A DNA stretch of 64,000 nucleotides, taken from Miscanthus floridulus. Taxonomy: Eukaryota; Streptophyta; Magnoliopsida; Poales; Poaceae. The DNA lies in NCBI RefSeq assembly GCF_019320115.1, contig NC_089593.1, positions 17,096,870 to 17,160,869 on the forward strand, in the 5' to 3' direction. This document shows positions 1-11,451 of the stretch, piece by piece. Made by a program: the position numbers and the translations under genes. Each line of letters begins with the position of its first letter. The stretch's first letter is position 1. The notes beneath the pieces are model-generated. The model was not told the DNA's origin. It saw only the letters and a list, made by a program, of their open reading frames with translations, and ran no database searches.

Positions 1-1765
1 CACAATGCTTTGCTCTTGAGCCGATGATGTCATATACGTTCTTTTTTCCTTTGCAAAATATAAAATAAATATCTTAAAAATACAAGTATATGTATCTCTG
101 TCTGCGGCTATCCTGAGCCATCCAACCTTTAATCTATGGCGATGAGAGGAGGGGTATGGCTGACTTTTCACATGGGGCTGCTGACTCGGATCTGAGCGGG
201 ACAGCGGAGCTGGTGTGACACGTGAGCACAAGTGATAAATATGTATCGTTTTTCTCTCTCTACTGCTAAAAGCGTAGTGCTAAACCTAAAGCTACTATTT
301 GAGGACAATTTTTTGGTGCGACTTTTTTTGGGGTCGCTCCTCCCTTCCGGCCCTACGATACCCCGCGCGATAGAAAAAGAAACTGTCATCCCTGCGATCC
401 TCGCCCGCTTTGAAGGAAACAAATCGATCACCTGAGGCCACATGCATGGAAGGAAACAATAATCATGCATGGAAGGAAACAATCATGCGGTGCCCCTCTC
501 TCGCTCGGTCAGATATCTTTCATCTCCACGTAAACCAGATCGTCGATCGACACCAGGCCAACATCGACGCGCCCCTCCTGTCCTTCCCGTGGTCCGTTCT
601 CGTGAATCCACGCCACCTCGCAGAAGACGCCGAACACCACAACGCCCCGCTATCGCCGCATGCCAGGCACTCATCGGCCAGACGCCACGACGCCAATCCG
701 GCCCTCAGACACCGCCGGAACGCCCCCTCCTCGTCCGATAGCCATGCCATTGACGTCGACTGCCACCGGATGACTGCGAAGAGGCCCTAGACGATGCCGC
801 GCTAATAGAAGGCGACTGCAACTGCTTTATCAGGTGCGGTTTATGATTTCATCTTATTCTGGATGATAACTTTTTTCCCCTTCAATTTCCTTACCCAGCC
901 AATGATTTCATGATAATCATGAGAAACACTACTATAAGATGATCGCTGCATATTTGAGATTATGCAAATTTTATTTAATCATGTTCCTGTGTGAACGAGG
1001 TGCTATTAGAACATGCTCATATGACTGCATCCTACCTCTCCCTATCCTCACCGTTGCTATTAAGATCTCCTCTAGCGCTGTCCTCCTCTGTGATGCCCTC
1101 TCCACCGGGGCGAGGTCCATAGGATCCAGCAGCAACAAGGTTGAGGGAGTCACGTGGTAGCGAGATCCATCAGCAAGCATCCTGGTTCTGGTGTATTATT
1201 TGATTTATTTCTCGATACACTGCTACGAGGGACTGTACTAAGCCGTGCGTTGCTGCAGATGGCTCCTGGTGTATTCTTGTTCGATCCTGCTGGACAAGAA
1301 GGCCTGAGTGACGACAACTCAGGCGACGGAATTGGTCTACCATCGTGGAAGTTTAGGATCGACGCCGACTTGCTTGACGTAAGTGTAGCCGCCATTGCCC
1401 TTTTGTTTCAATTCTTAGACTAATGGTTGTTTGTTAGAGTTCAACAAATTTAGTTCAGTTATGCAATAAATTTAGTTTTTCACTATCATCAGTCATCAGA
1501 TATTCATAATTCAAATATGAATATAAATAGTATTAGGAGTCTGTATACTTGAAACAATGTGCAATACATTTTCATTCAGCATTGATACTTGTCAATCAAG
1601 GACTCCACAACTGGTGGCGGTTGCGGAATAAGTGGTGGCACCAGCTCAGGTGCTCCTCGCAGATGCTAGGGTGAGCTAGATGGGCTGGAGAATCTGTATG
1701 TCAAGATGTCCATGCGCAGGGTCTCCGGCAGCCAACTATTTTTTACTATTATTGAATTGCATAAA
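1..1765. other. Flanking sequence with no supported gene
   Basis: Several short open frames occur on both strands (for example around 410-790 and 1150-1423). None shows a recognisable domain, start context or splice pattern, and the frames on opposite strands overlap. The stretch near 480-780 is GC-rich and the rest is AT-rich. The last five bases (1761-1765, ataaa) are the candidate left target duplication of the LTR element that starts at 1766. Confidence 0.5.
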
Positions 1766-2228
1766 TGTCGATGGGGAACCCTACGGGCCCCCATAGACCA
1801 TACTATAGGGAAGTGGACCTTGGTAACAAGGCCCACAGCCCAATCGCCAAGAAGAACACGGAGCAAAGCAACGTGCAAGACCAAAACTCCAATTCGGACT
1901 ATACAAGGAAAGGCGCCCGAAGCATAGCTTAGGACTCTGACCTTGTATCTGAGTAGAACACAAACAACTCCTCTCAGCACCTAGAGTATAAAGGGCTGGT
2001 GAGGATATCCCTTGTAAAGGACTGAACATACCCAATACTCAAAGCAACACAACGCAAACAGGCTAATGCCAAAACTGGACATAAGGTTATTACTCGACCA
2101 AGTCGAGGGCTCGAACCAATATAAATCGTGAGTCTCTTTGCGTAACCGCCGAGTTCCACTATTCGCCGAAGCCCGAACAACTGTCCTGGGTACCCCCGTG
2201 GTAGGCTATCGGTGGTAAAACATCGACA
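1766..2228 (+). mobile_element. 5' LTR of gypsy element A
   Basis: The 463 bp block starts TGTCGATG and ends CATCGACA, an exact 8 bp terminal inverted repeat of the TG...CA type. A primer-binding-site-like sequence follows two bases after the end. A TATA-like box lies at 1987-1993. The matching 3' LTR is not in the window because the element is interrupted at 3974 and the scaffold breaks at 8598. Confidence 0.8.
1987..1993 (+). promoter_or_regulatory. TATA-like box in element A LTR
   Basis: TATAAAG lies about 240 bp before the LTR end, a plausible U3/R promoter position. No other evidence of the transcription start is visible. Confidence 0.4.
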
Positions 2229-2230
2229 AC

Positions 2231-2246
2231 TGGCGCGCCAGGTAGG
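2231..2246 (+). other. Primer binding site of element A
   Basis: TGGCGCGCCAGGTAGG begins two bases after the LTR terminal CA, where reverse transcription of an LTR element is primed by a host tRNA. This motif follows the 5' LTR in many grass gypsy elements. I do not assign the priming tRNA. Confidence 0.7.
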
Positions 2247-2296
2247 AGCTTTCAACGAATTTTTTTCTCGCGAGCTCGGCGGACCTCGACCTCAAC

Positions 2297-3973
2297 ATGA
2301 TTTTTTCGGCGCGAACAACCTTTGTCTTCGGATCCTGGATCTGCGAGGCAGATGGCGACGGCAAGCTACGTGCCCATCTCCGGGAAGAAAAAGAATTCGG
2401 TGACGAAGTTGAACATGAACTTGCCGAGAAGATGACGAAACTCTCAACTTTGGATCCAACTCGGAATGAGGAAGAAAGCGGATATGAAACCGACTCTGAG
2501 AAAGAGATACAACCCGACTCCAAGACAATCTTCATAGCGAAAGAGCCAAGCCTAATTGGACTCGGAGACGCAACAACAATCGTGAAGGAATACAACCCGT
2601 ACGACTCCAAAAAGAACTCGGGAACGTACGGACTATACAACACGGCATCAATCTACCAACACTTTACCCAAGACAAGATGAGCTCAGCAAGAAAAATACT
2701 CCTGGAGGGAGCACAAGAAGGGATGATCATGACAGTTACCCCACAAGACTGTGTGGTGCATTGGCCGGGTTCTTTTGCCTCAAGCAAAGCCTAGACTAGC
2801 ACGTACATTGAAGAACTACCTTATCAAGAGGGAAAAGAACTCGGATCTAGCTCAGAAACCACCGACAGCTCAACCAAACAAAGGATGAAATACCATACAA
2901 GAAGAGCTCGGAAGAGGTACACTGTATACATGGCGGAGCAGTTAGAACAACCTCTGGAACCACCACAGATACCAAATATAAAATCTTCAGACAAATCAGA
3001 AGGCAACATCTCGCCGGATGAGAAAAGCGACAGCAACTAAAATGATGAGCAAAGGCTAGCAAGACTAAAGAAGAATAAATTGAAGGCTGGAAGAAGGAAC
3101 AGGGCTAAACAAAGGAAGCAAATCTGGAATAAATACAAGGCGGAACTAACGGAATACAACAGAAAGAGAAGCCACAAAGAGTACAAAAAGGGAAAGAATT
3201 GAAGAATTAACAAAAGAATTGCACACCCTCACGAATAACGGAAAGTCAAAGGAAGACCAGAAGAAAGAAGTCGGGGACCAAAAAAACAACCCGGCAAGGA
3301 AGTTCCACAAGAGCCACAAGGAGAGCAACCACCCAAAAAATCAATTTTTCAAAGGCTAGGACCAACAGAAAGTGCTGATGCCAATGGAAGGCAGGAACAT
3401 TACTCAAAGCAACAAGAAAGAGGCAAACCAGAATTGAGCCAACGCTACCAAGAAATATCAAGATTTGACAAAGAAGATGACTACGGAGAATCCGAGTTAA
3501 AAGAAGACAGGTCTTATTACAGAAGGGCAAGATCGCCAGACTACGGAAGAACGGAACCATACGACAGATTCCCTTGTTTCGCAGGAAGACTACAAACATT
3601 GAAGCTACCACACAAATTAAAACCTGCAAATCATTCCAAGTACGATGGCAAAGTAGAACCAAGACAATGGCTAAGAGTTTATTCCCAATCTATTGAGTTA
3701 GCTGGAGGAGATGACGACATCAAGGCTCTATTTTTCCCAATGGCCCTCGAAGCAATGCCACTACAATGGTTTGACAAATTGAGGCCAAGATCAATCAGAT
3801 ATTGGGAAGACTTGCAAGAAGCTTTTTGTAACAACTTCGCAGGCATTATTACCCATCCAATGACCGCAGTCGAGCTAAAAGGAGTAAGACAAAGGAGAGG
3901 AGAAAGTCTAAGAGAATACTATAGAAGATTTGGAGAGTTCAGGGCTCAAGTCCACGACATTACCGACAGAGAG
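2297..3973 (+). pseudogene. gag: Gypsy element A gag, decayed and truncated
   Basis: One frame stays largely open from 2297 to 3973, broken by TAG at 2792, TAA at 3038, TGA at 3200 and TAA at 3236. The first two thirds are rich in Lys, Glu and Gln. The last ~180 codons carry the retrotransposon gag core (Retrotrans_gag type), with the signatures PRQWLRVYSQSIELAGG near 3658-3708 and LQWFDKL near 3763-3783. Gag would form the virus-like particle in the cytoplasm. The coding sequence stops being gag at 3973, where the LTR of element B begins; the open frame that runs on to 4138 is chance read-through. No protease or polymerase of element A is in the window. Confidence 0.75.
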
Positions 3974-4446
3974 TGTCGACGAAATATGGTCGGCAGTCTA
4001 CCTAGGGGTATGCCCAAGGTAGTAGATTATCGGCAGACAGATGCGCAAGCCCCAAACAAGATGGTGACGCAAGACAGACACGAGGTTTTATCCAGGTTCG
4101 GCCGCCAAGAAGGCGTAATACCTACGTCCTGCGTCTGATTTGTATTGCTGTATGTCAATGAGAGATATTTTTTAGAGGGGTCCCCTGCCCGCCTTATATA
4201 GTCCGGGGGGCAGGGTTACAGATCTGGAAACTAATCCTAGTCAGTTACAATTGCCATATCTGGCCGGATAAGGATTCCTATTCTAACCGACCAGGATCCT
4301 GCTTGGTTGCCAAATCCGTCTTGATTCCTTGTGCAGGACTCCGATCAGGTTAACTGGGCCGCACGTCGTCTTTCGGGTGGACTGAACCCATCGATTTGGG
4401 CCAGCCCAAGTTTAGCCGTAAGGGTATAGGGGTTAATACCCCCATA
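3974..4446 (-). mobile_element. 3' LTR of Tat-type gypsy element B (minus strand)
   Basis: Read on the minus strand this ~473 bp LTR begins near 4446 (TATGGGGG, probably a mutated TG start) and ends with TTTCGTCGACA at 3974. A TATA box on the minus strand (4194-4200) fits this orientation, as does the polypurine tract at 4447-4461. It is inserted in gag of element A. The bases before it (cagag) are the left target duplication candidate; the partner lies beyond the assembly gap. Confidence 0.7.
4194..4200 (-). promoter_or_regulatory. TATA box in element B LTR
   Basis: The minus strand reads TATATAAGGC about 220 bp before the LTR terminal CA, in line with a U3 promoter for minus-strand transcription. 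The core is nearly palindromic, so orientation rests on the LTR and PPT context. Confidence 0.4.
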
Positions 4447-4461
4447 GCTAGTCCCCGAGCA
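4447..4461 (-). other. Polypurine tract of element B
   Basis: On the minus strand the bases just before the 3' LTR read GCTCGGGGACTAGC, the plus-strand primer site of an LTR element. The same AGTCCCCGAGC motif (as read on +) recurs about a dozen times between here and 5400. Confidence 0.6.
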
Positions 4462-4689
4462 TCATGCATTATGCTGCGACACGCCATTTGAACCTTCTCC
4501 GACAAACGAGGCTTGAATTCTTGACGCCTCCGACCACCGTCATCACCGGAGAAGTAGGTTGTCCGAAGAATGTATGGTGCTCTTAAGAAAAAAGAAAAAG
4601 ATTTCTGTCCTGAGAAGTGTGCCCACTTGTATTTCTGAAAAGAAATGTAAGTGGTCTTGAAATATAGCATCCTGAAACATCAGAAGCGT

Positions 4690-5235
4690 AGGGGTCGAAA
4701 AACAAACACGTTCACCGCGAGGTGAAGTGTGCCCACTTAGTCCCCGAGCTTGCTGGAAGGCAAAGTATGAGCCTTGTAGCAAGGTCTAAAAGAAAAGTCT
4801 CTTAACTGTATGTGAGTACAAATCACATGTAGCCAAGGAGAACCTTTATTCAAGCAGTGGTCGGGGCAGTCCCCGAGCATACTAATAATCCTCGTAATCA
4901 TTCAAAACACAGGGGTCGATTTAAACAAACACATTCACCGCAAGGTGAAGTGTGCCCACTTAGTCCCCGAGCCTGGTGGTAGGTGACGCAGGTACGTGGT
5001 GCCAGGGTCTATCAAAGAAATTTCGCTGAGATTAAGAATCCAATTACCGTACAGGCAAAACAAGATACACCGGCAGGTGCATCGTACCGACGTAGTCCCC
5101 GAGCTTGCTGGAAGGCGAAGTATGAACCTTGTAGCGAGGTCTAAAGAAAAGTCTCTTAACTGTATGTGAGTATAGATCACATGTAGCCAAGGAGAACCAT
5201 TATGCAAGCAGTGGTCGGGACAGTCCCCGAGCACG
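4690..5235. repeat. Long direct repeats in 3' region of element B
   Basis: The block 4743-4885 (from 'agcttgctggaaggc' through 'gcagtggtcgggg') is repeated with few changes at 5100-5232. A shorter piece, 'gtgaagtgtgcccacttagt', occurs at about 4723 and 4946. Each repeat ends in the PPT-like agtccccgagca motif. The region is non-coding and lies between the 3' LTR and the antisense extra gene. Confidence 0.75.
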
Positions 5236-5289
5236 GCCGTGGTCGGAGCGATTCCCGAGCACAAAAATGGCCTGGGTAGTATCCAATCA

Positions 5290-5412
5290 CAGTAGTGGTC
5301 TGTGCAGTCCCCGAGCACATTAGTGGTCTGGGCAGTCCCCGAGCACATTAGTGGTCTGGGCAGTCCCTGAGCACATTAGTGGTCTGGGCAGTCCCCGAGC
5401 ACATTAGTGGTC
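5290..5412. repeat. 28-bp tandem repeats containing PPT-like motif
   Basis: Units beginning 'cattagtggtctgggcag' start at 5318, 5346, 5374 and 5402 with an exact 28 bp period, and a diverged unit precedes them. Each full unit contains agtccc(c/t)gagca. No spacers of differing sequence occur, so this is not a CRISPR array. Confidence 0.9.
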
Positions 5413-5539
5413 AAGGCAAATCCACGATCACTTGCGCTGCTTGTACTATTATTTTGTGTACTTTTCTCTATTCTCTGCCAAGGCCAGTCTGACACGTCTG
5501 GTCAAAAAAGTAAAGAGGTGTAGGACATCATTCCGTCTT

Positions 5540-5563
5540 CTTCTTCTTTTTTTTTTTTTTTTG
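5540..5563. repeat. Poly-T tract
   Basis: A run of T with an adjacent CTT-rich stretch sits in the leader between the repeat block and the extra gene of element B. Nothing else is recognised from 5413 to 5759. Confidence 0.6.
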
Positions 5564-5759
5564 CTAACAGTCGGTTGACACCTGTATTGAGGTGTGTCAG
5601 TGTGGGCCCCCTTACACCATCAACGAAGAGGCGCGTACACTGTTAACGAAGGAGCGCATTTATTGGCGCAGATTTCGAGGTTTTGTGAACAACCATCTGC
5701 GGCGCGTGCGCACGACTCCCAATATTCTCGGGCGGACGAAGCGACGGTGCTCTTTGTTT

Positions 5760-5766
5760 TATATAA
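5760..5766 (+). promoter_or_regulatory. TATA box upstream of antisense extra gene (element B)
   Basis: TATATAA lies about 146 bp before the ATG at 5912, on the strand opposite to element B's own LTR promoter. The extra gene of element C has a TATA box at a similar distance (about 170 bp), which supports this as a real internal promoter. Confidence 0.5.
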
Positions 5767-5911
5767 TGCAGATCTGGTAAGTTACTCATACCATTCCCCA
5801 TTGTCATCCGCCGCTGCAACCTTCTTCTTCTTCCTGCCGAACCCTAATCCCCAAAAATCATCACCAATCCCCTCGGTCTCCCGCATCCACCCACTTAGCA
5901 AGGACGAGCTA

Positions 5912-8597
5912 ATGGCGAAGAGAGACGCCCAGAAGAAAGGCGGGGTCATGGCGAAAGAATGGTGGAAGTCACGGAGCAACGAGCAGACCATCGAGGACCT
6001 CGTCGCCATGGGAGTGCTCCACAACAAGGCACTTGCGGGATGGCGTGCACCGGAAGGAGAAAGCTTCCCCGATCCACAACCAGGTGAGATTGTGGTCTTT
6101 GAAGATTTCTTCAAATGGGGTTTTGGGATTCCAGTGCACCCTTTCCTTCAGGGTCTCTGCTTGTACTACGAGATTGGGATTTGCAATCGGCATCCCAACT
6201 CGATTCTTCTTGTCTCCACCTTCATCCATCTCTGCGAGGCTTATGGCGGCTTCCAGCCCCATTTCGACCTCTTTCGCCACCTATTCTGTCTTCGGAAGAA
6301 AGGGAGCGGTGGCTCGAAGATCGCCAGAGGCGTTTACCTGAACCTGCGTGACGGCATGAAGGCTCAATACCTGCACTGCCCCTGGAACACCTCATTGGAC
6401 GAGTGGTACAAGAAGTGGTTCTACATCCGTGAAGAGCCGAACACCATCACTCTGTGCGATGTGGGACTGATTCTAGAGAAGAAAAGCAGCTGGTCGGAGA
6501 GGCCCGAGAACTTGGAGCAAATCGCCGAACTGCTCGGGATGATCCCGTGGGGAAGGCTTGATGGCCCGAGCGTTGTCGGCAACTTCATCAGCTGAAGAAT
6601 TCAGCCCTGCCAGAAAAGGATTCACCCCGGCTTCGAGTACCAAGGAGGCGCTGATCCGACGAGGACCAGGAAGGAGCCGGTCGACAAGATGGAAATCAAG
6701 GCCAGGATTGGAGAGCTGTTCAACCTGGCCGATCCCAATTATGTTGCACCGAACGCCATCGAACACGCCTTCAAGCTGGCTCGCCCTCCCCCAAAGGTAA
6801 ATGACGCCTCCTTTTAACTGTAGAGTCATGTTGCATCAAGAAAATAAATGTCTTTTCCTTCATTTTGTGTCTCAGTGTAATGGCCGTGACCGGGCAGGAG
6901 TGTTTGTGTCGCCTCCCCCCAGTGTAGAATGGCCACAAGCTACTGGGCCAACCGCCCAGACCAGCGCCAGGACCGACGACGTTCACTGGGCGGTACTCGA
7001 GACCGTAGAGGACACCTCGACCAGAGCCGCTGGCAAGCGTCCGGCTGCCAGCAAACGACGTCAAGCCATCTTCCCCCCGTCGGACGACGAAGCAGAGGAT
7101 GCGGACATCTTCCGGCTCGTCCCTCGAAAGAGGAGAAGGCAGGTGGGACCGTCGGAGCAGGGTGGCTCCTCTGTGCCAGCAGTGGTCACAGCACCGACCA
7201 CTGCAACACAGAGCACGAACGAAGAGAACGTGCCGCATCAAGCTCCGATGCCCGTACCGGAGGTTGAACAAGTCCCGGTGGAAACTGCCGAGCAAGCGGA
7301 GCAGGGGCGGTCGAGGAGACGTTCCTTCCTCACATCCTTCCGCAAATCAAAACTGTAAGTATCTACACTTTTGATGTAAGCTTTGCATTTTGCATTGGAT
7401 GCTATTATCTTCTGAATTTGTCTCTGAATGTATTAGATCGGCGTCCACCGAAAACCCCGACCAGCTAGCTGGGTGCGGAACGTCCTTACCAACAACGGCT
7501 GGACAAACTGCTCAGCAACCAACCGTGGAGGAGCCCATGGCAGGGACTCCACCTGGGCCTCAGTAGGCGGACGACCAGATGCCAGTCCTCGAGCAGAATA
7601 CAAGTGCTCCAAGCACGAAACCTGATGAGGCGGATACCACAGCGCCAAGGGAGCTGGATCTAGCCGAGGGGCAGCAGCCAGAAGTTGCCCGGAACTTGGT
7701 TGCCGACGCGACGGCTCGTGGGAAAGCCCTGGTGGTCGTGGAGTCTGCGAACTCCAGACCAGTGCCACTTTCCGAACAGGAAGCTGAAGAGGATGAAGTA
7801 GAAGAAATCCTGGGCCGTCCCCAAGATAGGCGACAACATGTATATGTGTCGCGCTATCGGAACGACGAATGGGTCATGCACGAGGAAATCCCAGAGGTCG
7901 AAGAGACTTTAAGAGTCGAACGGGCGGCCAAGCGTCTGGTGACTGAAGTCCAGGTATATTTGGCGTTAGTCCTTGACCCTGTTGTGTAGTCGAGCTGTCT
8001 GACGTAGCTTGTCTGTGTGCAGGACTTGATGAAAACTGCAAGATACCGAAAAAGGTGCTTCGACCAGATAGAAGGAACCATGACGACCAATAAGGAGCTG
8101 ACGGCTGAAGTGGAACGCCTACGGCGCCACCTTGAAGCCGCCGACCAGGAGAGGACAAACCAAGAAACACAGAACCAAAACCTGGTCGGCCAGCTCGAAA
8201 ACAAAGAGCAGGAGAAAATAAGTAAGTGTTCACCGTATCATAGCAAGTGCAGGACTTGCGTTGTTTTGTTCTTGACTGCAATATCTGTAATGCAGGTTTA
8301 GAAGCTGAAGTGACCTGCCTCCAGGGGGAGAACAGCCGCGCGCTTGCAGAATGTGGTCGCCTGAAGGAGGATAACGAGAAACTGGCACGCCGCCAGTCGG
8401 AACTCCAAGACCACACTAACAAAATGAAGGACGACCTGAAAAGTAAGCACTCCAGACCACCTTTCTCGTTCAATTGCCCGCATCGCCTTGTCGTGTCATC
8501 ACGTTTGATGTCTTGTACTGTTTTCAGTTTTGAAAGTCAATGCCAAGAGGCACCTTGAGGCCGTGATCAAGGAGCGCGACGACTGGAAAGCACAATG
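5912..8597 (+). pseudogene. Antisense extra gene of Tat element B ('putative gypsy type transposon' domain), six exons, cut by gap
   Basis: Splice sites and reading phases agree for exons 5912-6796, 6876-7354, 7437-7953, 8023-8221, 8296-8442 and 8528 into the assembly gap; every intron is GT-AG and 68-85 bp long. Exon 1 holds the plant domain annotated as putative gypsy-type transposon (Transposase_28), with HPFLQGLCLYYEIGI and GGFQPHFDLFRHLF. Exons 2 and 3 are Pro/Glu-rich with a basic KRRRQ patch. Exons 4-6 are heptad-like coiled coil. In-frame stops are TGA at 6593 and TAG at 7564, each one transition from Arg or Gln. The gene is antisense to element B, like extra ORFs known in Tat-lineage elements. 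Function is unknown; a chromatin or regulatory role would be a guess. The start ATG is chosen because similarity begins there, 146 bp after the TATA box. Confidence 0.75.
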
Positions 8598-8697
8598 NNN
8601 NNNNNNNNNNNNNNNNNNNNNNNNNNNNNNNNNNNNNNNNNNNNNNNNNNNNNNNNNNNNNNNNNNNNNNNNNNNNNNNNNNNNNNNNNNNNNNNNN
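8598..8697. other. Assembly gap (100 N)
   Basis: Exactly 100 N, the usual placeholder for a join of unknown length. The left side is element B's extra gene and the right side is the 3' part of a copia element, so at least the rest of B, its 5' LTR, the rest of A and most of the copia element are missing here. Confidence 0.95.
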
Positions 8698-9668
8698 TCA
8701 GGGGCATTGTAGCTACAAAGGAGGAGCAGTTAGATGCTTAGCAGGAGGGGATGGTAGAGAGCGACCATAGTGACAGCTCAGATGATGACTACTAGGATAT
8801 CCCTTAGATGCCTCCACGACGACATGACCATGAGGCCGGTAGCTTCAGTTCAGGTCCACCTGCACCATAGATAGACCTCGCTCTCCTTGCTATACTTGAG
8901 TGGATGAGGTAGGATCAGGCTCACCAGGCTCAAGAGACCGCTGCTACATTTGCACAGTTTTAGACCAGGCAGGATGAGTTCCAGCGACGACAACAGGCTA
9001 TACAGCAGCAGCAGCAGGCCACGCATTAGTAGCAGCTCCTCATGCAGCAATAGTTACTTAGATTTATGCAGCATGTAGTTATTGCTATTGGGGCTCCACC
9101 GCCACAGCCTTCACCCTAGATCGGCCAGCCTGCCACCACTTCTACGACTCCAGCTTTATAGCCTAGTGGGCTTTAGAGTCAAGGACAGCCAGCGACATAG
9201 TTTCCTTCACCTACAGAGTAGGTGTCCCAATGGTTTGCCTCGCCAGTACCAGCCCCGCAGTTCACACCTCTTCAGACAGGCTTCACACCGGCTTAGACTT
9301 TCTCGCTGCTTGTGCTAGATACCTTAGTCTGTAAGAGCCTCAGTGCGACATTCAGTGAGTTGACAGGGCAGCCTACTCCACCATATCTACATGTCCCTAG
9401 TCCTTCCACAGTTGCTCCTATTATGGGGACTATAGAGACGCTCCCCTCTTCAATTGCTTCATCAGAGCCGCCTGCCACAGTCATACCTGCAGAGTCACAG
9501 GCCACACCAGTCCCTGATCTGACCCAGACCGCTTTAGCATCGCTTCTAACTACAAAGGGTCATACAACTCAGAGCTCAGGATCAGATGATGATGGCATAC
9601 AGTTCCAGCTCGCTCCTCGTACCTCAGCACCCGACTTGTTCGCTGTAGCCCCGCCGACCGACCCTTAG
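8698..9668 (+). pseudogene. Gln/Pro-rich ORF of copia (SIRE/Maximus-like) element, riddled with TAG
   Basis: One frame (8700 onward) reads as a continuous acidic, Gln- and Pro-rich protein to the stop at 9666. It is broken by 15 TAG codons before 9312 and by no TAA or TGA. Many TAGs fall inside Gln runs (for example around 9004-9055), so CAG-to-TAG change explains them. The region ends in 'Phe-Asp-Val-Lys-Gly-Gly-Glu' type sequence and G-rich purine tracts typical of the 3' end of SIRE/Maximus-like copia elements and their non-autonomous relatives. No RT or integrase is present on this side of the gap, so whether the element was autonomous cannot be told. Confidence 0.55.
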
Positions 9669-10114
9669 GTTTTGGTATTTGACGTCAAAGGGGGAGAGGG
9701 ATCGAGTACGTTAGACTTAGGGGGAGTGACATATTTAGGGGGAGCTTATCTATTATATTTGATTTTTTATGTGTGATACACTATATTTATGTGACAGTGA
9801 TATCTACGTGATGTGATATTTATGTGATATGTGACATGTGTGCTCTCTATTTTGAATTATTTATATGTCATATCACTTGTGTTATGCTCATTTGCTTTGC
9901 TTCCGTGTTTTACTCCAATATAAATGAGCTTTATTACTTATACTCATGCTTATTTCATATCTATTGAGTACATCATGTTGGCTTGGATCACATAAGCTTG
10001 CCTAACTCTCTTGTTCTTATTGTCAAAAGCTTATATGAACTAAGCATGTTGAAAATCTCATCTCTTTCACATACTCGAGGTTGTATTGTCATCAATCACC
10101 AACAAGGAGGAGAT
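9669..10114 (+). other. 3' untranslated region and polypurine tract of copia element
   Basis: Several purine tracts occur (cgtcaaagggggagaggg near 9685, ttagggggagt near 9718, tttagggggagc near 9735). The last, AACAAGGAGGAGAT at 10101-10114, directly abuts the TG of the LTR and is the functional PPT candidate. The rest is AT-rich and non-coding. Confidence 0.6.
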
Positions 10115-10148
10115 TGAAAGCATCTAGGCCCCTAGTTGGGTTTCGGTG
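10115..10148 (+). mobile_element. Copia 3' LTR, left piece (split by element C)
   Basis: TGAAAGCATCTAGGCCCC begins right after the PPT. The LTR is interrupted after 34 bp by element C and resumes at 25862. The last five bases (CGGTG) are the left copy of C's target duplication. Confidence 0.8.
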
Positions 10149-11348
10149 TGTCGGGGACCTAAAACCAGGGTACCCTAGAAGGTGGAACCAATAACCACCG
10201 AACGTGAAAAACTTCTGGACGCATAAGGGCGCAGTTTCATCCCTTGTTCGGGTGACAGGAGTTTGGTTCCGCCTCGCTCGACGCCTTTGGGAGATGACTC
10301 TGCCTCGCCCGGGGGCTCAAGGTTAATCTCTGTCTCGCTCGACGCCATTGGGACAGGCTCGGTCTCGCCCGAGGGCCAAGGGATAAACTCCGTCTCGCCC
10401 GACGCCTTGAGGGCGGGCTCGGTCTCACCCGAGGGCTGAGGGATAGATCCTGCCTTGCCCGACCCCGGAGGGGCGAGGTCGGTCTCACCCGAGAGATAGG
10501 AATTGGTCTCTGTTTCGCCCGACGGCAAGGAACGAGTCTCACCCTGCTCCATATCTAAAGATTGGATTCATCCTCCTTGACGACTTCTCCCCATTCCCTC
10601 AAGATGATAAGTACAGGGCAAGACAAGACGTTCGGGTCAACCATGGCTCCAAGGACCATACCCTGCGCCCTGGCAGGAAAAGTACTTCTAGGGGATGACA
10701 GGATAGGTGCTTTAGACCCTTCCGGGCGCCACAGAGCCCGAAAGGTTGTACGGGTGCGTGCTCCTCGCCCTGTAGAGTTGTAGGCGCCGCCTTCAGCCCT
10801 GGGACATGCAACCCGACGAAGATATACGACAACCGCTACGCTCCAAAAAAGGACTTAATATCTCCATGCACGACGGACATTCCGTCACCACGCTATGGAC
10901 CCAAGGGAGCGGCACCCGCTTCCTGACCCCTTAGGTCCGCCAAGTCAGAAGGCCTTGACCACGTCGTCGCTCCAGACCCTGACCCCTCGTCCCTCCAACG
11001 AAGACTCACAGGAACCAGAAGGCATGCGAAGTAAGGCTGGGAGAGGCCAATAAGTCAAAACCACTGTACTACAGCCCACACCCTGCGCAGGGCAGCATTC
11101 TGTAATCGACCTAACATTCTACAGAGACATCAACAGTATTATAGGCGCCTATCTTCCTTTGCACTCATCAAAATAAAGGAGGATGATTGGGTAGACGTGA
11201 GCCACAACACTAAGTAGAGTATACATCCTAAAACCTCGCCCTTGTAAAAGCCACCCCCTTCCTCTATAAAAGGGGATGCGCTTCCTCCATCAGACGGATG
11301 AACTCTTGAGACCGAACAATACGACACACAGATACACACAGTCAAGTT
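10149..11348 (+). mobile_element. 5' LTR of element C, 3'-truncated
   Basis: 1200 bp align with 24416-25615 of the 3' LTR with scattered differences, mostly transitions. After GTCAAGTT (11341-11348) the sequence jumps to gag leader, so the final 241 bp of the LTR and the PBS are missing. The target duplication on both flanks shows that the loss came after insertion. Antisense open frames here (10175-10552) follow short GA-rich repeats present in both LTRs and are not genes. Confidence 0.9.
11265..11271 (+). promoter_or_regulatory. TATA box in element C 5' LTR
   Basis: CTATAAAAGGGG is conserved in the 3' LTR at 25532-25538. It is the likely core promoter for genomic RNA. Confidence 0.6.
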
Positions 11349-11451
11349 TGAGGGCCTATGTCCGAAAGGGTCTGTACGGAGCGCCCCGACAGCGTTTCCG
11401 TTCGGTCCCCGCAACACTGCGGCGACCGCTGGCCACTTTCTGGCGCCACAT

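Noticed and set aside
3974..4138. Extension of the element A gag frame past 3973
   Set aside because: The sequence from 3974 is the LTR of element B; the frame stays open there by chance.
5290..5412. Regular 28 bp repeats resembling a CRISPR array
   Set aside because: The units are contiguous with no unique spacers, and the DNA is plant nuclear repeat sequence.
8530..8712. Open frame that crosses the N gap
   Set aside because: The reading passes through 100 unknown bases; only its first ~23 codons are real, as exon 6 of the element B extra gene.
10175..10552. Antisense frame with repeated Ser-Gly-Glu-Thr-Glu units, also at 24412-24819
   Set aside because: It lies in both LTRs of element C and follows ~30 bp GC-rich repeats of the LTR; low complexity, no start context, no independent support.
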